Source: A07HB70 sp964512675 (GTDB lineage Archaea > Halobacteriota > Halobacteria > Halobacteriales > Haloferacaceae). From it: a stretch of 64,000 nucleotides of DNA. The notes beneath the pieces are model-generated. The model was not told where the DNA came from, did not search any database, and saw only the letters and a list, made by a program, of their open reading frames with translations. Position 1 is the first letter of the stretch. Every line of letters starts with the position of its first letter. Made by a program: the position numbers and the translations under genes. Of this stretch, positions 42,068-51,560 are shown in pieces. Location of the stretch: NCBI GenBank assembly GCA_964512675.1, contig CAZEJR010000003.1, forward strand, positions 62,001-126,000. Reading direction: 5' to 3'.

Positions 42068-42334
42068 CTACAGCCGGCCGACTTCCTCGACCGAGACGCT
42101 CTCGACGCCATCGACGCCGTCGAACGCCTGCTCGACGGACTCCGTCCCGCCCGCGTCGTCGGGGACGACGACCGAGAGCAGGAGCGCAACGAGACCGAAA
42201 GCCACGTCGTCGGTGTCCGAACCACGGACCTCGGCTCCCTCCGGGAGGGCGTCCTCGAGTCGCTCCCGCAGCGCGTCGAGGTCGACGTCCGGGCTCTGGG
42301 GCATCACCTTCATCGTGGCGGCGACGTCGCTCAT
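42068..42334 (-). CDS. ef1b: Translation elongation factor aEF1-beta
   Basis: 88 aa guanine-nucleotide exchange factor for aEF1A. Ferredoxin-like fold with VAATMKVMPQSPDVDLDALR, DDVAFGLVALLLSVVVPDD and a C-terminal FDGVDGVESVSVEEVGRL. Starts 1 nt after the zinc-finger micro-protein; the pair is conserved in haloarchaea. Confidence 0.95.
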   Translation of the reverse strand: MSDVAATMKVMPQSPDVDLDALRERLEDALPEGAEVRGSDTDDVAFGLVALLLSVVVPDDAGGTESVEQAFDGVDGVESVSVEEVGRL

Positions 42335-42335
42335 C

Positions 42336-42521
42336 CTACGGCCCCCGGAACCCGCAGTCGGGACACTCGTAGAGGTTGCTCTGCTTGCGACAGCGGGCAC
42401 ACCGGCTGATCTCGGTCCCGCAGTCGGGACAGGCGAAGGTGGCCGCGCTCATGCCACGGATGTTGATCCCACAGGAGACACACTGTCGCTCCTGCCGGGG
42501 CTCGGGTTCGCTCTCGCTCAC
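42336..42521 (-). CDS. Double zinc-finger micro-protein (HVO_2753-like)
   Basis: 61 aa from the GTG at 42521. Four CPxCG-like knuckles (CVSCG, CPDCG, CARC, CPDCG) form two zinc sites: QCVSCGINIRGMSAATFACPDCG and RCARCRKQSNLYECPDCGFRGP. It strongly resembles the Haloferax volcanii HVO_2753 micro-protein, which is linked to biofilm formation and swarming, and has the same neighbour, aEF1-beta. Molecular target unknown. Confidence 0.9.
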   Translation of the reverse strand: MSESEPEPRQERQCVSCGINIRGMSAATFACPDCGTEISRCARCRKQSNLYECPDCGFRGP

Positions 42522-42566
42522 GGACCGTGTTCGCCCCACTCCGGTTAACGGTTGTCGGTTCGCGGG

Positions 42567-43799
42567 TCAGACGCCGACCGCCAGCGGCCCGAGGAGTGCG
42601 CCCATCAGGTGGACCCGCCGGGCACCGAGACGCACCGGCACCAGTCCGACGGCGCCGGCGACGACGTACACCGCGACCCCGGCCAGTCCGGCGAAGGCGC
42701 CGGCGAGCCCCGCCAGCCCGACCAGCACCCCTGCGGCCAGCGCCGCGCCGTCCACCCGGCTGACGGCCCGGAGGTAGCGGTCACCGACGACCACCACCAA
42801 CACTGCCCCTGCCGCGGCGGCGAGGGCGACGACGGGCACCAGCGTGCCGAGGAGTGGGGGGACGCCGGCAGTGTCGAGGGCGACTGTCACGCCGGTCCGC
42901 GTCTCGCCGAGCCCGGAGAACGCGAACAGCGCGAACGTGGCCGTCGCCGTGTTCGCGCCGCTCTGTGCGACGAGGAACCCCCGCGCGCGATGACTGGCCG
43001 GCGCCGCCGGGAGCGCGAGCGTCGCCGCGACACCCGCCGAGACACCCGGCAGATAGGCGACGAGCGCACCGGTCAGCGCGCCCGCGCCGGCAGTCGCGCC
43101 GAACGCCGAGCGCGGCAGCGAGATGCGGGCGTCACCCTGTGCTGGCAGGTCGCCCGATCCCCGCGCCGCGTCGAGTAGCACCGGCGCGCCGAACAGTCCG
43201 GCAAACAGCGGCGCGAGGACGCTCGTGACCGGAAGCGGCGCCGCCGGGTCGAGACCGAGCGCGACCCAGCCGAGCGCCGCGCTCAGGCCGAAGGCGAGAA
43301 CGCCGCCGAGGCCCGCGCGGAACGACGACTCCGTCGCGACGAGGTAGCAGGCGACGCCGCCGAGAACGAGCGGCAGGTGTCGGTCGACAGCCGGGGCCAG
43401 GGTCCCGGCGGCGCGCGTGAGCGGCGCCGCGAGCGGGACGGCTGCGAGCGCACCCACGGCGCTCCCGAGCGCGGACAGCCGCAGCGCCTCGCGGCCCCGA
43501 CCGGCCAGCACGAGGCGGTGGCCGGGGAGAGCACTCGCGGCCATCGACGGGTCGGGCACCCCCAGCGCCAGCGCCGGCACCACGTCGAGGAAGGTGTGGA
43601 CGACGCCGGCGGCCAGCATCGCGGCGCCGACGGCCAGCGTCGGTCCGGGAAGAGCATCGGCGCCGGCGGCGAGGAGCAGCGCGAACGCGTTCGCGTGGAC
43701 GCCCGGGGTCAGCCCGCTGACCGCTCCGAGACAGACCCCGACGGCAGCGTACGCGACGGTCGTCGTCGCCGGCGCGAGGCCGACGGACGGCAGGAACAC
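42567..43799 (-). CDS. TctA-family (tripartite tricarboxylate) permease
   Basis: 410 aa from a GTG at 43799. About ten transmembrane helices. The N-terminal GAVSGLTPGVHANAFALLLA and a second Gly/Pro-rich YLPGVSAGVAATLALPA are the two half-repeat signatures of the PF01970 family. It is shorter than bacterial TctA (about 500 aa), and no TctB or substrate-binding TctC gene is nearby, so it would work alone or with distant partners. Substrate unknown. Confidence 0.8.
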   Translation of the reverse strand: MFLPSVGLAPATTTVAYAAVGVCLGAVSGLTPGVHANAFALLLAAGADALPGPTLAVGAAMLAAGVVHTFLDVVPALALGVPDPSMAASALPGHRLVLAGRGREALRLSALGSAVGALAAVPLAAPLTRAAGTLAPAVDRHLPLVLGGVACYLVATESSFRAGLGGVLAFGLSAALGWVALGLDPAAPLPVTSVLAPLFAGLFGAPVLLDAARGSGDLPAQGDARISLPRSAFGATAGAGALTGALVAYLPGVSAGVAATLALPAAPASHRARGFLVAQSGANTATATFALFAFSGLGETRTGVTVALDTAGVPPLLGTLVPVVALAAAAGAVLVVVVGDRYLRAVSRVDGAALAAGVLVGLAGLAGAFAGLAGVAVYVVAGAVGLVPVRLGARRVHLMGALLGPLAVGV

Positions 43800-43842
43800 G
43801 TACCGAGGTGGTCCCGGTATCTCACTTGAACGGCGGGGTCGC

Positions 43843-45054
43843 TCACCCTGCCGCGAGGCCGTCCGCGTACGTCGCGACGTCTTTGATCCCCGCGCCGGTG
43901 TTCAACAGAAGGACGGTGTCGTCGGCGCCGAACTCGCCACGGTCGGCAAACGCCGCGGCGCCGCTCGCCGCCGCCGCGCAGGTGACACCCATCTCGACGC
44001 CCTCCAGCCGGCAGACGTCGAGGGCCGCGTCGAGAATCGCCTCGTCTGTCGTCGCGACGGCGCCGCCGCCGCTCTCCCTGAGCGTCTCCAGCACCCACGG
44101 ACTGGCGCCCGGGTCGGGGACCTCGATCCCGTTGCACACCGTGTCCGGGTCGGTCACGGCCTCGTGGATCTCGGCATCGGCCTCAAACGCGTCGACGATC
44201 GGCGCACAGCCGGTCGACTGGGCGGCGTACATCGACGGACGCTCGTCGGTGAACCCCAGGTCGCGAAACTCGGTGGCGGCCTTGTGCATCCCGATCAGCC
44301 CGACGCCGCCGCCGGTCGGGTAGACGACGGCGTCGGGGACCGACCAGTCCATCTGCTCGGCTATCTCGTAGAACATCGTCTTCTTTCCGTCGTGGCGGTA
44401 CGGCGTCACGAACGTCTTCAGCGAGTGCCAGCCCGCCTCGGCTGCCCGCTCGTCGTGGGCCGCGCCGGCCTCCGTCAGCGGCCCCGGCACCTCTGTCAGC
44501 GTCGCGCCGTGGGCCCGCACCATCGTCTTCTGGGTGTCGCCCGCCCGTCTCGGGAGAAAGACGTGTGCGTCGAGGCCCGCGCGAGCGGCGTACGCCGCGT
44601 GGGAGTGGCCGGCGTTTCCCGCAGAGGGGATCGACACCTCGTCGGCGCCGAACTCGACGGCGCCGGTCATCGCCGCCGCCTGTCCGCGGTCTTTGAACGT
44701 CCCCGTCGGGTTCCGGCCCTCGTCTTTGATCAGCACGCGACCCACGCCCATCTCCTCGGCCAGCCGGTCGCACTCGTGGAGCGGCGTCGCGCCGGCTCCG
44801 AGGTCGACCGCCGCCTCGCGGTCGAACGGTAGCAGCTCGGCGTAACGCCACATCGAGTCGAACGGCCGTTTCCGGAGGGTAGACCGCGTCAGCTCGACCG
44901 CGTCGAGGTCGTACGCCGGGTCGAGGATGCCGCCGCAGTCGGGACACCGGCCCGTGACCTCCGTCGGGTCGTGTCTGACGCCGCAGTCGATACAGTCGAG
45001 CCCGGTGAACGCCGCAGACGTGCGCACACCCGTCGCTCCCGGCGGGGCCCGCAT
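43843..45054 (-). CDS. thrC: Threonine synthase
   Basis: 403 aa PLP enzyme converting O-phosphohomoserine to threonine. An N-terminal zinc ribbon (C21, C24, C37, C40) precedes the fold-type II core with PLP Lys121 (NPTGTFKDRGQ), the IPSAGNAGHSHAAYAA loop and the Gly-rich VVYPTGGGVGL phosphate cup. A GTG at 45027 is an alternative start. It sits downstream of the ribosomal P1 gene, an unusual partner. Confidence 0.92.
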   Translation of the reverse strand: MRAPPGATGVRTSAAFTGLDCIDCGVRHDPTEVTGRCPDCGGILDPAYDLDAVELTRSTLRKRPFDSMWRYAELLPFDREAAVDLGAGATPLHECDRLAEEMGVGRVLIKDEGRNPTGTFKDRGQAAAMTGAVEFGADEVSIPSAGNAGHSHAAYAARAGLDAHVFLPRRAGDTQKTMVRAHGATLTEVPGPLTEAGAAHDERAAEAGWHSLKTFVTPYRHDGKKTMFYEIAEQMDWSVPDAVVYPTGGGVGLIGMHKAATEFRDLGFTDERPSMYAAQSTGCAPIVDAFEADAEIHEAVTDPDTVCNGIEVPDPGASPWVLETLRESGGGAVATTDEAILDAALDVCRLEGVEMGVTCAAAASGAAAFADRGEFGADDTVLLLNTGAGIKDVATYADGLAAG

Positions 45055-45090
45055 AGTTCTTCGGTCGGAACGGCGACACCGCTCGCGACG

Positions 45091-45145
45091 GGGAGAGAAG
45101 TGAAGTGAAGCGAGGTGAACTGAGGTGAACCGAACCGAACTGAAG
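45091..45145 (-). repeat. 10-nt-period pyrimidine-rich tract downstream of P1
   Basis: The plus strand reads as degenerate 10-mers (GTGAAGCGAG, GTGAACTGAG, GTGAACCGAA...). On the transcribed minus strand this is a C/T-rich run with many TTC triplets, immediately after the last gene of the L1-P0-P1 operon. Pyrimidine-rich 3' tracts are typical archaeal termination signals, so it may end that operon before thrC. Confidence 0.5.
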
Positions 45146-45160
45146 ACGAGAGTACGAGCC

Positions 45161-45508
45161 TCAGCCGAACAGCTCGCCGAGGCCCTCGCCGCTGGCCTCG
45201 TCGTCGTCGTCGTCTTCGGGCTCGTCGGCGGCCTCCTCCTCGGCGGCCTCCTCGTCTTCGGACTCGTCGTCGTCGGTCGCCTCCTCCGCGTCGCCGGCAG
45301 CGGCGCCACCAGCGGTGCCCGCGGCGGGCGCGGCGGCGGCGGCGTCGATCGCCTCCTCGATGTCGACGTCCTCGAGCGCGGCGACGAGCGCCTTCGCGCG
45401 GGACTCTTCGACCTCGACGCCCGCGGACTCCAGGACCGCGGTGACGTTTGTCTCGTCGATCTCTTCGCCAGCCTCGTTCAGCAGCAGCGCGGTGTATACG
45501 TACTCCAT
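45161..45508 (-). CDS. rpl12: Ribosomal protein P1 (L12)
   Basis: 115 aa acidic stalk protein. Dimerisation domain MEYVYTALLLNEAGEEIDE through about residue 55, Ala/Gly hinge, very acidic region, and the C-terminal GEGLGELFG tail that recruits translation GTPases. Third gene of the L1-P0-P1 operon, 12 nt after P0. Confidence 0.96.
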   Translation of the reverse strand: MEYVYTALLLNEAGEEIDETNVTAVLESAGVEVEESRAKALVAALEDVDIEEAIDAAAAAPAAGTAGGAAAGDAEEATDDDESEDEEAAEEEAADEPEDDDDDEASGEGLGELFG

Positions 45509-45520
45509 TGTGTTGTAGTG

Positions 45521-46584
<1,064 letters not shown>

Positions 46585-46588
<4 letters not shown>

Positions 46589-47223
46589 GCCGGCACCTCC
46601 ACCGACGGGCCCATCGTCGTCTTGACGTACATCGAGTCGATGTTCAGCGGCCCCTTCTCGAGGCTCGCCTCGAGTCGACGCGCGACAACGTCGATATTCT
46701 CCGATATCTCCGCGGCGTCCATGTGCTCGGCGCCGACGCGCGTGTGGAACGTGCGCCGGTCACGGGACCGAAGCTGGACGGTGTTCTTCATCCGGTCGAT
46801 CGTCTCGACGACGTCGTCGTCGGGCTGGAGCGGCGTCGGCATCTTGCCACGCGGCCCGAGGACGGTCCCGAGGTACCGGCCGATGTCCTGCATCAGCGCG
46901 GCCTCGGCGACGAAGAAGTCTGTCTCGCCGGCGAGGTCCTTCGCTTCGTCGTCGTCGTCGCCGAGCTCCTCGAGCTCGTCCGGCCCGAGGACCTCGTCGG
47001 CGACGTCTTGCGCGCGAAGGGCAGTCTCGCCGGTCGCAAAGACGACGATGCGGGTCTCCTGTCCCGTGCCGGCGGGCAGGACCACGCTCTCGTCGACGCG
47101 GTTCGACGGGTCGTTGAGGTCTAGGTCGCGCAGGTTCACGGCGAGATCCACGGTCTCCCGGAACTCCCGGGGCGGGGCCTCGTCGAGCGCGTGCGCCACT
47201 GCGTCCTCGATCGTATCTGCCAT
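46585..47223 (-). CDS. rpl1: Ribosomal protein L1
   Basis: 212 aa L1-stalk protein. Domain I halves at both ends (MADTIEDAVAHALDEAPPR and a C-terminal VKTTMGPSVEV) surround domain II (about residues 70-155). The RNA-contact motif LGPRGKMPTPLQPDDD is intact. First gene of L1-P0-P1, with its own promoter and structured leader (separate entry). Confidence 0.96.
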
Positions 47224-47314
47224 CTTTCACCTCCGTAGTACGCAGGAACTGCTCCTACGGTGTGACACAGGCGAGGCCTGTCTCGGATCGAGAGTCGGCA
47301 AAGCGACGGATAAA
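47224..47314 (-). promoter_or_regulatory. L1-operon promoter and L1-binding-site-like leader
   Basis: A TTTATCC box (47308-47314) predicts a start near 47285 and a leader of about 60 nt. The leader holds hairpin A, ACAGGC-ctc-GCCTGT (47267-47281), and hairpin B (47233-47260). In B, a CCGTAG/CTACGG stem, an asymmetric internal loop (GA opposite GTA) and a GCAG-ttc-CTGC stem form the architecture of L1 sites. The last bases of B overlap the GGAGGTG ribosome-binding site, so bound L1 would hide it. Published Halobacterium work proposed such an L1-like leader. Confidence 0.75.
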
Positions 47315-47337
47315 GCCGTCGAAGCGCCCGTCTCGCG

Positions 47338-47811
47338 TCAGTCGCTCGCGTTCGTGGCCGGACGCTCTCCCGCGCCGTCGGCACACGCCACCAGCCCCGC
47401 GTCGTCGTACTCGATAGCCGGGTCGCCGTCGACGCGGCCCGTGACGCGTCCGCGCATCACGCCCCGTCCGGGCCGGCTCTCCGACCGGCGCAGCTCGGTG
47501 AGTTCGTACGTCACCGCCAGCCGGTCGCCGGGCCGGACCGGCGCCAGCCACCGCACGTCGTCCATCCCGAGACCGCCGACCACGGCGACGTCCTGCCGCC
47601 AGGACCCGGCGAGACGGGCCGTCGCACAGAGCGTGTGAAAGCCGCTGACGATGAGACCGCCGTGCTGTGCAGCACCCGGACTGTCGGCGTCGACGTGCAT
47701 CGGTAGCGGGTCCCACCGCTCGGCGAACGAGACGATCTCGTCGCGCTCGAACTCGTACTCGCCGAGCGCGCCCGGCTCGCCGAGCGACAGATCCTCGAAG
47801 TAGCGAGTCAC
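47338..47811 (-). CDS. MaoC-like (R)-specific hot-dog dehydratase
   Basis: 157 aa from the GTG at 47811 (VTRYFEDLSLGEPG). Hot-dog fold with the hydratase-2-like FAERWDPLPMHVDADS (catalytic Asp and His) and QHGGLIVSGFHTLC. Typical substrates are enoyl-CoAs or related thioesters. It lies between L11 and L1, which are normally direct neighbours, and is followed by the L1 promoter. Whether it is cotranscribed with L11 is unknown. Confidence 0.85.
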   Translation of the reverse strand: MTRYFEDLSLGEPGALGEYEFERDEIVSFAERWDPLPMHVDADSPGAAQHGGLIVSGFHTLCATARLAGSWRQDVAVVGGLGMDDVRWLAPVRPGDRLAVTYELTELRRSESRPGRGVMRGRVTGRVDGDPAIEYDDAGLVACADGAGERPATNASD

Positions 47812-47848
47812 GGCTGCCCTGCGGCGGGATCGGTCACGACGACGTGGA

Positions 47849-48337
47849 TTACGCCGCCGCCTCGTCGGCGAACAGCTCGTCGTACTCGCCCGCCTCCAGC
47901 CGCTCTTTGAACTCGCGGGGGTCGTTCCCATCGATCGTGACACCGAGCGAGGTGCAGGTGCCGACGACCTCCTTCGCGGCGTTCTGCAGGTCGTAGGAGA
48001 GCAGATCCGAGCGCTTCTGCTTTGCGACCGTCTGCACCTGCTCGACGGTCAGGTTCGCGACGAACTCCGACTGAGGCTCGCCGCTGCCCGTCTCGAAGCC
48101 CGCCTCGTCTTTGATCAGCTCTGCCGTCGGCGGGACACCGACCTCGACGGTGAACGAGCCGCCGTCTTCGTAGTCGACGGTGACGGGGACCTCCATCCCG
48201 TCGAACGCGGCGGTCTCGTCGTTTATCTGTGCGACGACGTCCTGGACGTTCACCGGCGTCGGGCCGAGTTCCGGTCCGAGCGGCGGGCCGGGGGTTGCCT
48301 CTCCGCCGGGGACGAGCACCTCGATCGTACCAGCCAT
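47849..48337 (-). CDS. rpl11: Ribosomal protein L11
   Basis: 162 aa. N-terminal domain with EVLVPGGEATPGPPLGPELG and the Pro-rich switch; C-terminal rRNA-binding domain with KRSDLLSYDLQNAAKEVVGTC. Forms the GTPase-associated centre with P0. Upstream ATTAAC (about 48360) could give a leaderless mRNA. Separated from L1 by the MaoC gene. Confidence 0.96.
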   Translation of the reverse strand: MAGTIEVLVPGGEATPGPPLGPELGPTPVNVQDVVAQINDETAAFDGMEVPVTVDYEDGGSFTVEVGVPPTAELIKDEAGFETGSGEPQSEFVANLTVEQVQTVAKQKRSDLLSYDLQNAAKEVVGTCTSLGVTIDGNDPREFKERLEAGEYDELFADEAAA

Positions 48338-48373
48338 GCCTCAGCGTCCCGGGCTGTTCGGTTAATCGTTGCG

Positions 48374-49435
48374 TTACACGTCTACCGCGAACGACTCCCG
48401 GGTCGCCGACCGCTCGGCGAACGCACGAAGCAGCCGCGCCGTCGCCGTCAGGTCGCCCGTGCTCACCACCTCCGCGGGAGTGTGCATATACCGGTTCGGC
48501 ACACCGAGATTCAGCGCCGGTGTCCCGCCGTCGGCGGTGTAGAAGGCGTCGGCGTCCGTCCCGGTTCGGAGGCCGGCGGCCTGGAGTTGGACGTCGACGT
48601 CCGCGTCGGCGGCGGCGGTCCGCGCCGTCTCGACGACAGCCGGGTGGTTCGCGCTCCCCCGCGAGACGACGGGACCGGCGTCGAGTTCGACCGGCGTCCG
48701 CTGGCCGGCGTCGAGGCCCGGGTGGTCTCCGGCGTGGGTGACGTCGACGGCGACGACGGCGTCCGCGTCGAGGTCGGGACCGACCATCTTCGCCCCTTGG
48801 AGGCCGACCTCTTCCTGCACCGTCGCGACGGCGTGGACCGTCGCGTCGACCCCGGCAGCCGCCGCGCGGCGCAGGCCCTCCGCCGCCGCCCACACGCCGA
48901 CCCGGTTGTCGAGGCCGCGCGCGCTGACCCGGTCGCCGGCGAGGTCGACGACGCCGTCGCTCGCGACCGTGACGGGGTCGCCGACGTCGACGAGGTCCCG
49001 GGCGGCGTCGCCGTCGTCGGCCCCGACGTCGACGTACTGTCTGTCGACGTCGACGGGGTCGTCATCTCCGTCGCGCAGGTGAATCGCGGTCTGTCCGACG
49101 ACACCCTGCACCGGCCCGTCGGCAGCGTGGACGACCACACGCCGGCCCCGCGTCACCGTGCGGTCGGTCCCGCCGACGCGGCCGACACGGAGGTAGCCGT
49201 CGTCCTCGACTCGCCTGACGATCAGACCGATCTCGTCTGCGTGGCCCGCGAAGGCGACGCTCGGTCCGTCGGCACCCTCGTAGGTCGCGACCGCGTTGCC
49301 GTAGTCGTCGACGGTCACGCTGTCGGCGTACGTCTCGACGTAGTCGATCCAGACCCGCTGGCCGCGTGTCTCGAATCCGGACGGACTCGGGACCGCGAGG
49401 AGCTCCTCGAGAAACAACCGCCTCGGCTCGTCCAT
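48374..49435 (-). CDS. M42-family (deblocking-type) aminopeptidase
   Basis: 353 aa dinuclear metallopeptidase of the FrvX/TET type. Ligand motifs: AFAGHADEIGLIV (His), RGLDNRVGVWAA (Asp), ATVQEEVGLQGAK (catalytic EE), VAVDVTHAGD (Asp) and NRYMHTPAEV (His). Self-compartmentalising TET peptidases of this family trim proteasome products. The ATG at 49435 follows a TTTTTACC-like box. Divergent from the small membrane-protein gene. Confidence 0.92.
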   Translation of the reverse strand: MDEPRRLFLEELLAVPSPSGFETRGQRVWIDYVETYADSVTVDDYGNAVATYEGADGPSVAFAGHADEIGLIVRRVEDDGYLRVGRVGGTDRTVTRGRRVVVHAADGPVQGVVGQTAIHLRDGDDDPVDVDRQYVDVGADDGDAARDLVDVGDPVTVASDGVVDLAGDRVSARGLDNRVGVWAAAEGLRRAAAAGVDATVHAVATVQEEVGLQGAKMVGPDLDADAVVAVDVTHAGDHPGLDAGQRTPVELDAGPVVSRGSANHPAVVETARTAAADADVDVQLQAAGLRTGTDADAFYTADGGTPALNLGVPNRYMHTPAEVVSTGDLTATARLLRAFAERSATRESFAVDV

Positions 49436-49505
49436 ACCGGACGCGCGGACGGGACGGTAAAAAGTCGACCGCCACGGCTTTAGTCGCGCCCCGTCTCGCC
49501 CGGGT

Positions 49506-49754
49506 GTGACCGACCGCAAGTTCACCGCGTTCGAGATCCGTCTCGACGACGCGACGTTCACCGCGCGAGAGGGGGAGGCGGGTGCGGCGACAGACCGGAC
49601 CGCCGCGGCGGACGTCGCGGACGACGGCGGCTGTCTCGCCGGGCGTGCCGCGACGGTCCTCCTCGTCCTCGCGGCGCTGGCCGCCGTCGTCGCCGCGCGG
49701 ACAGTCGGCGACGACGCGCTCGATGACCTCGCCGACCTCGACGACGTCGCGTGA
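49506..49754 (+). CDS. Small single-pass membrane protein of unknown function
   Basis: 82 aa from a GTG at 49506. An N-terminal strand-rich head (VTDRKFTAFEIRLDDATFTA), one transmembrane helix (about residues 47-64, TVLLVLAALAAVVAA) and an acidic tail (DDALDDLADLDDVA). A GGCTTTAGTC box 25 nt upstream supports the start. Looks like a haloarchaeal family without assigned function. It precedes mvk by 45 nt on the same strand. Confidence 0.65.
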   Translation: MTDRKFTAFEIRLDDATFTAREGEAGAATDRTAAADVADDGGCLAGRAATVLLVLAALAAVVAARTVGDDALDDLADLDDVA

Positions 49755-49799
49755 CCGCGGCGCGATCGATTCAAGTGCGAACCACGCGCTGGTAGCGAC

Positions 49800-50807
49800 G
49801 TGCCGACGTCAACCGCTCCGGGCAAGGTCTACCTGTTCGGCGAACACGCCGTCGTCTACGGCGAGCCGGCGGTGCCCTGCGCGGTCGAGCGGCGTGCGAC
49901 CGTGACCGTCTCGTCGCGCGACGACGACCGGGTGGTCGTCGAGGCGTCAGACCTCACGCTCGACGGATTCACGGTCGCCTTCAGCGGCTCGACCGCCGAC
50001 CCGGAGCTCGACGTGCCGACCCGTCTCGTCCGGTCCGCGACGAGCTACGTCGAGGAGGCCGTCGCACAGGCCCGCGACGCCGCAGACGCCCCCGACGCCG
50101 GCTTCGAGCTGTCGATCGACTCGGAGATCCCGCTCGGCGCCGGTCTCGGGTCGTCCGCCGCCGTCGTCGTCGCCGCGATCGACGCCGCGACCCGCGCGCT
50201 CGGGGTCGAACTGTCGCGCGAGGAGATCGCCGAGCGCGCGTACCACACCGAGCGCGCCGTCCAGGCGGGCGGTGCCTCCCGTGCAGACACGTTCTGCTCG
50301 GCGATGGGCGGTGCGGTCCGGGTCGAGGGACCAGACTGCCGGCGGGTCGAGGCGCCGGAGCTCCCGTTCGTCGTCGGGTTCGACGGCGGCGCGGGCGACA
50401 CCGGCGAACTCGTCGCCGGCGTGCGCGCGCTCCGCGAGCGCCACGGGTTCGCCGCCGATACCGTCGCCGCCGTCGGCGACGTGGTGCGCGAGGGCGAGCG
50501 GCTGCTCGCCGACGCGCCGGCGGACGACCCCGCCGACGAGGCGACGCTCGACGCGCTCGGCGACCTGATGGACTTCGACCACGGGCTGCTGTCGGCGCTC
50601 GGCGTCTCCGCCCGGTCGCTCGACGCGATGGTGTGGGCCGCACGCGAGGCCGGCGCTCACGGCGCGAAGCTCACCGGTGCCGGCGGCGGCGGGTGTATCG
50701 TCGCGCTCGACCCCACCGACGAGACCGAACGGGCGCTGCGATACGCGCCGGACTGTGTCGACGCATTCCGCGCCGAACTCGCGACTGAGGGGGTCGTCAG
50801 AGCGTGA
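49800..50807 (+). CDS. mvk: Mevalonate kinase
   Basis: 335 aa GHMP kinase phosphorylating mevalonate for isoprenoid lipids. Motif 1 KVYLFGEHAVVYGEPAVPCA; ATP loop IPLGAGLGSSAAVVVA; motif 3 GAHGAKLTGAGGGGC. GTG start. Coupled to ipk by a 4-nt GTGA overlap. Together they represent the haloarchaeal mevalonate pathway that ends through isopentenyl phosphate. Confidence 0.95.
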   Translation: MPTSTAPGKVYLFGEHAVVYGEPAVPCAVERRATVTVSSRDDDRVVVEASDLTLDGFTVAFSGSTADPELDVPTRLVRSATSYVEEAVAQARDAADAPDAGFELSIDSEIPLGAGLGSSAAVVVAAIDAATRALGVELSREEIAERAYHTERAVQAGGASRADTFCSAMGGAVRVEGPDCRRVEAPELPFVVGFDGGAGDTGELVAGVRALRERHGFAADTVAAVGDVVREGERLLADAPADDPADEATLDALGDLMDFDHGLLSALGVSARSLDAMVWAAREAGAHGAKLTGAGGGGCIVALDPTDETERALRYAPDCVDAFRAELATEGVVRA

Positions 50808-51526
50808 TCGTCGTCAAGCTCGGCGGGAGCGTGATCACGGACAAGGACCGCCCGGAGACGCTCGACGGCCCGGCGCTTGACCGCGCCGCAGACGCCATCG
50901 CCGGCGCGAGCGGCGACCTCGTCGTCGTCCACGGCGGCGGGAGCTTCGGACACCACCGCGCCGACGAGCACGGTGTCGGCGTCGGATCGGGGACCCACGA
51001 CGCCGGCGGGGCGCTCGCAGTCCACGGCGCGATGACCACGCTCAACCGATTCGTGCTCGACAGGCTCCACGATCGAGGCGTGTCGGCGCTGCCGGTCCAC
51101 CCGCTCTCTGCGGCGGCACGCGGCACAGACGCGGCACTGGCGCTGTCGCTCACGCAGGTGTCGACGATGCTCGCCGAGTCGTTCGTTCCCGTCCTCCACG
51201 GCGACGTCGTCGCGACCGCGGGCGAGGGCGTCACCGTCCTCTCCGGCGACGAGATCGCCGTCCGCGCCGCGACGGACCTCGGTGCCGACCGGGTCGGGCT
51301 GTGCTCGGCGGTTCCGGGCGTCCTCGGCGACGACGGCGAGGTCGTGTCGCGGGTGTCGAGCCCCGACGACGCCGCTCTCGGCGCGAGCGACGCCACCGAC
51401 GTCACCGGCGGAATGGCGGGGAAGGTCCGGGCGCTCCTCGACCTCGACGTACCCGCACACGTCTTCGGCCTCGACGGCCTGACGTCGTTTCTCGCGGGCG
51501 CGTCGCCGGGGACCCTCGTGGACTGA
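50804..51526 (+). CDS. ipk: Isopentenyl phosphate kinase
   Basis: 240 aa amino-acid-kinase-fold enzyme making isopentenyl diphosphate. Phosphate loop VVKLGGSVITDKDRPET; the family His in VVHGGGSFGHHRADEHG; nucleotide site SVPGVLGDDGEVVS and DVTGGMAGKVRALLDL. GTG start overlapping the mvk stop. Completes the modified mevalonate pathway and feeds idsA-type enzymes. Confidence 0.95.
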   Translation: MIVVKLGGSVITDKDRPETLDGPALDRAADAIAGASGDLVVVHGGGSFGHHRADEHGVGVGSGTHDAGGALAVHGAMTTLNRFVLDRLHDRGVSALPVHPLSAAARGTDAALALSLTQVSTMLAESFVPVLHGDVVATAGEGVTVLSGDEIAVRAATDLGADRVGLCSAVPGVLGDDGEVVSRVSSPDDAALGASDATDVTGGMAGKVRALLDLDVPAHVFGLDGLTSFLAGASPGTLVD

Positions 51527-51560
51527 GCCGGCGCCCGGACCGGCGGCTCCCGACGCCGGC

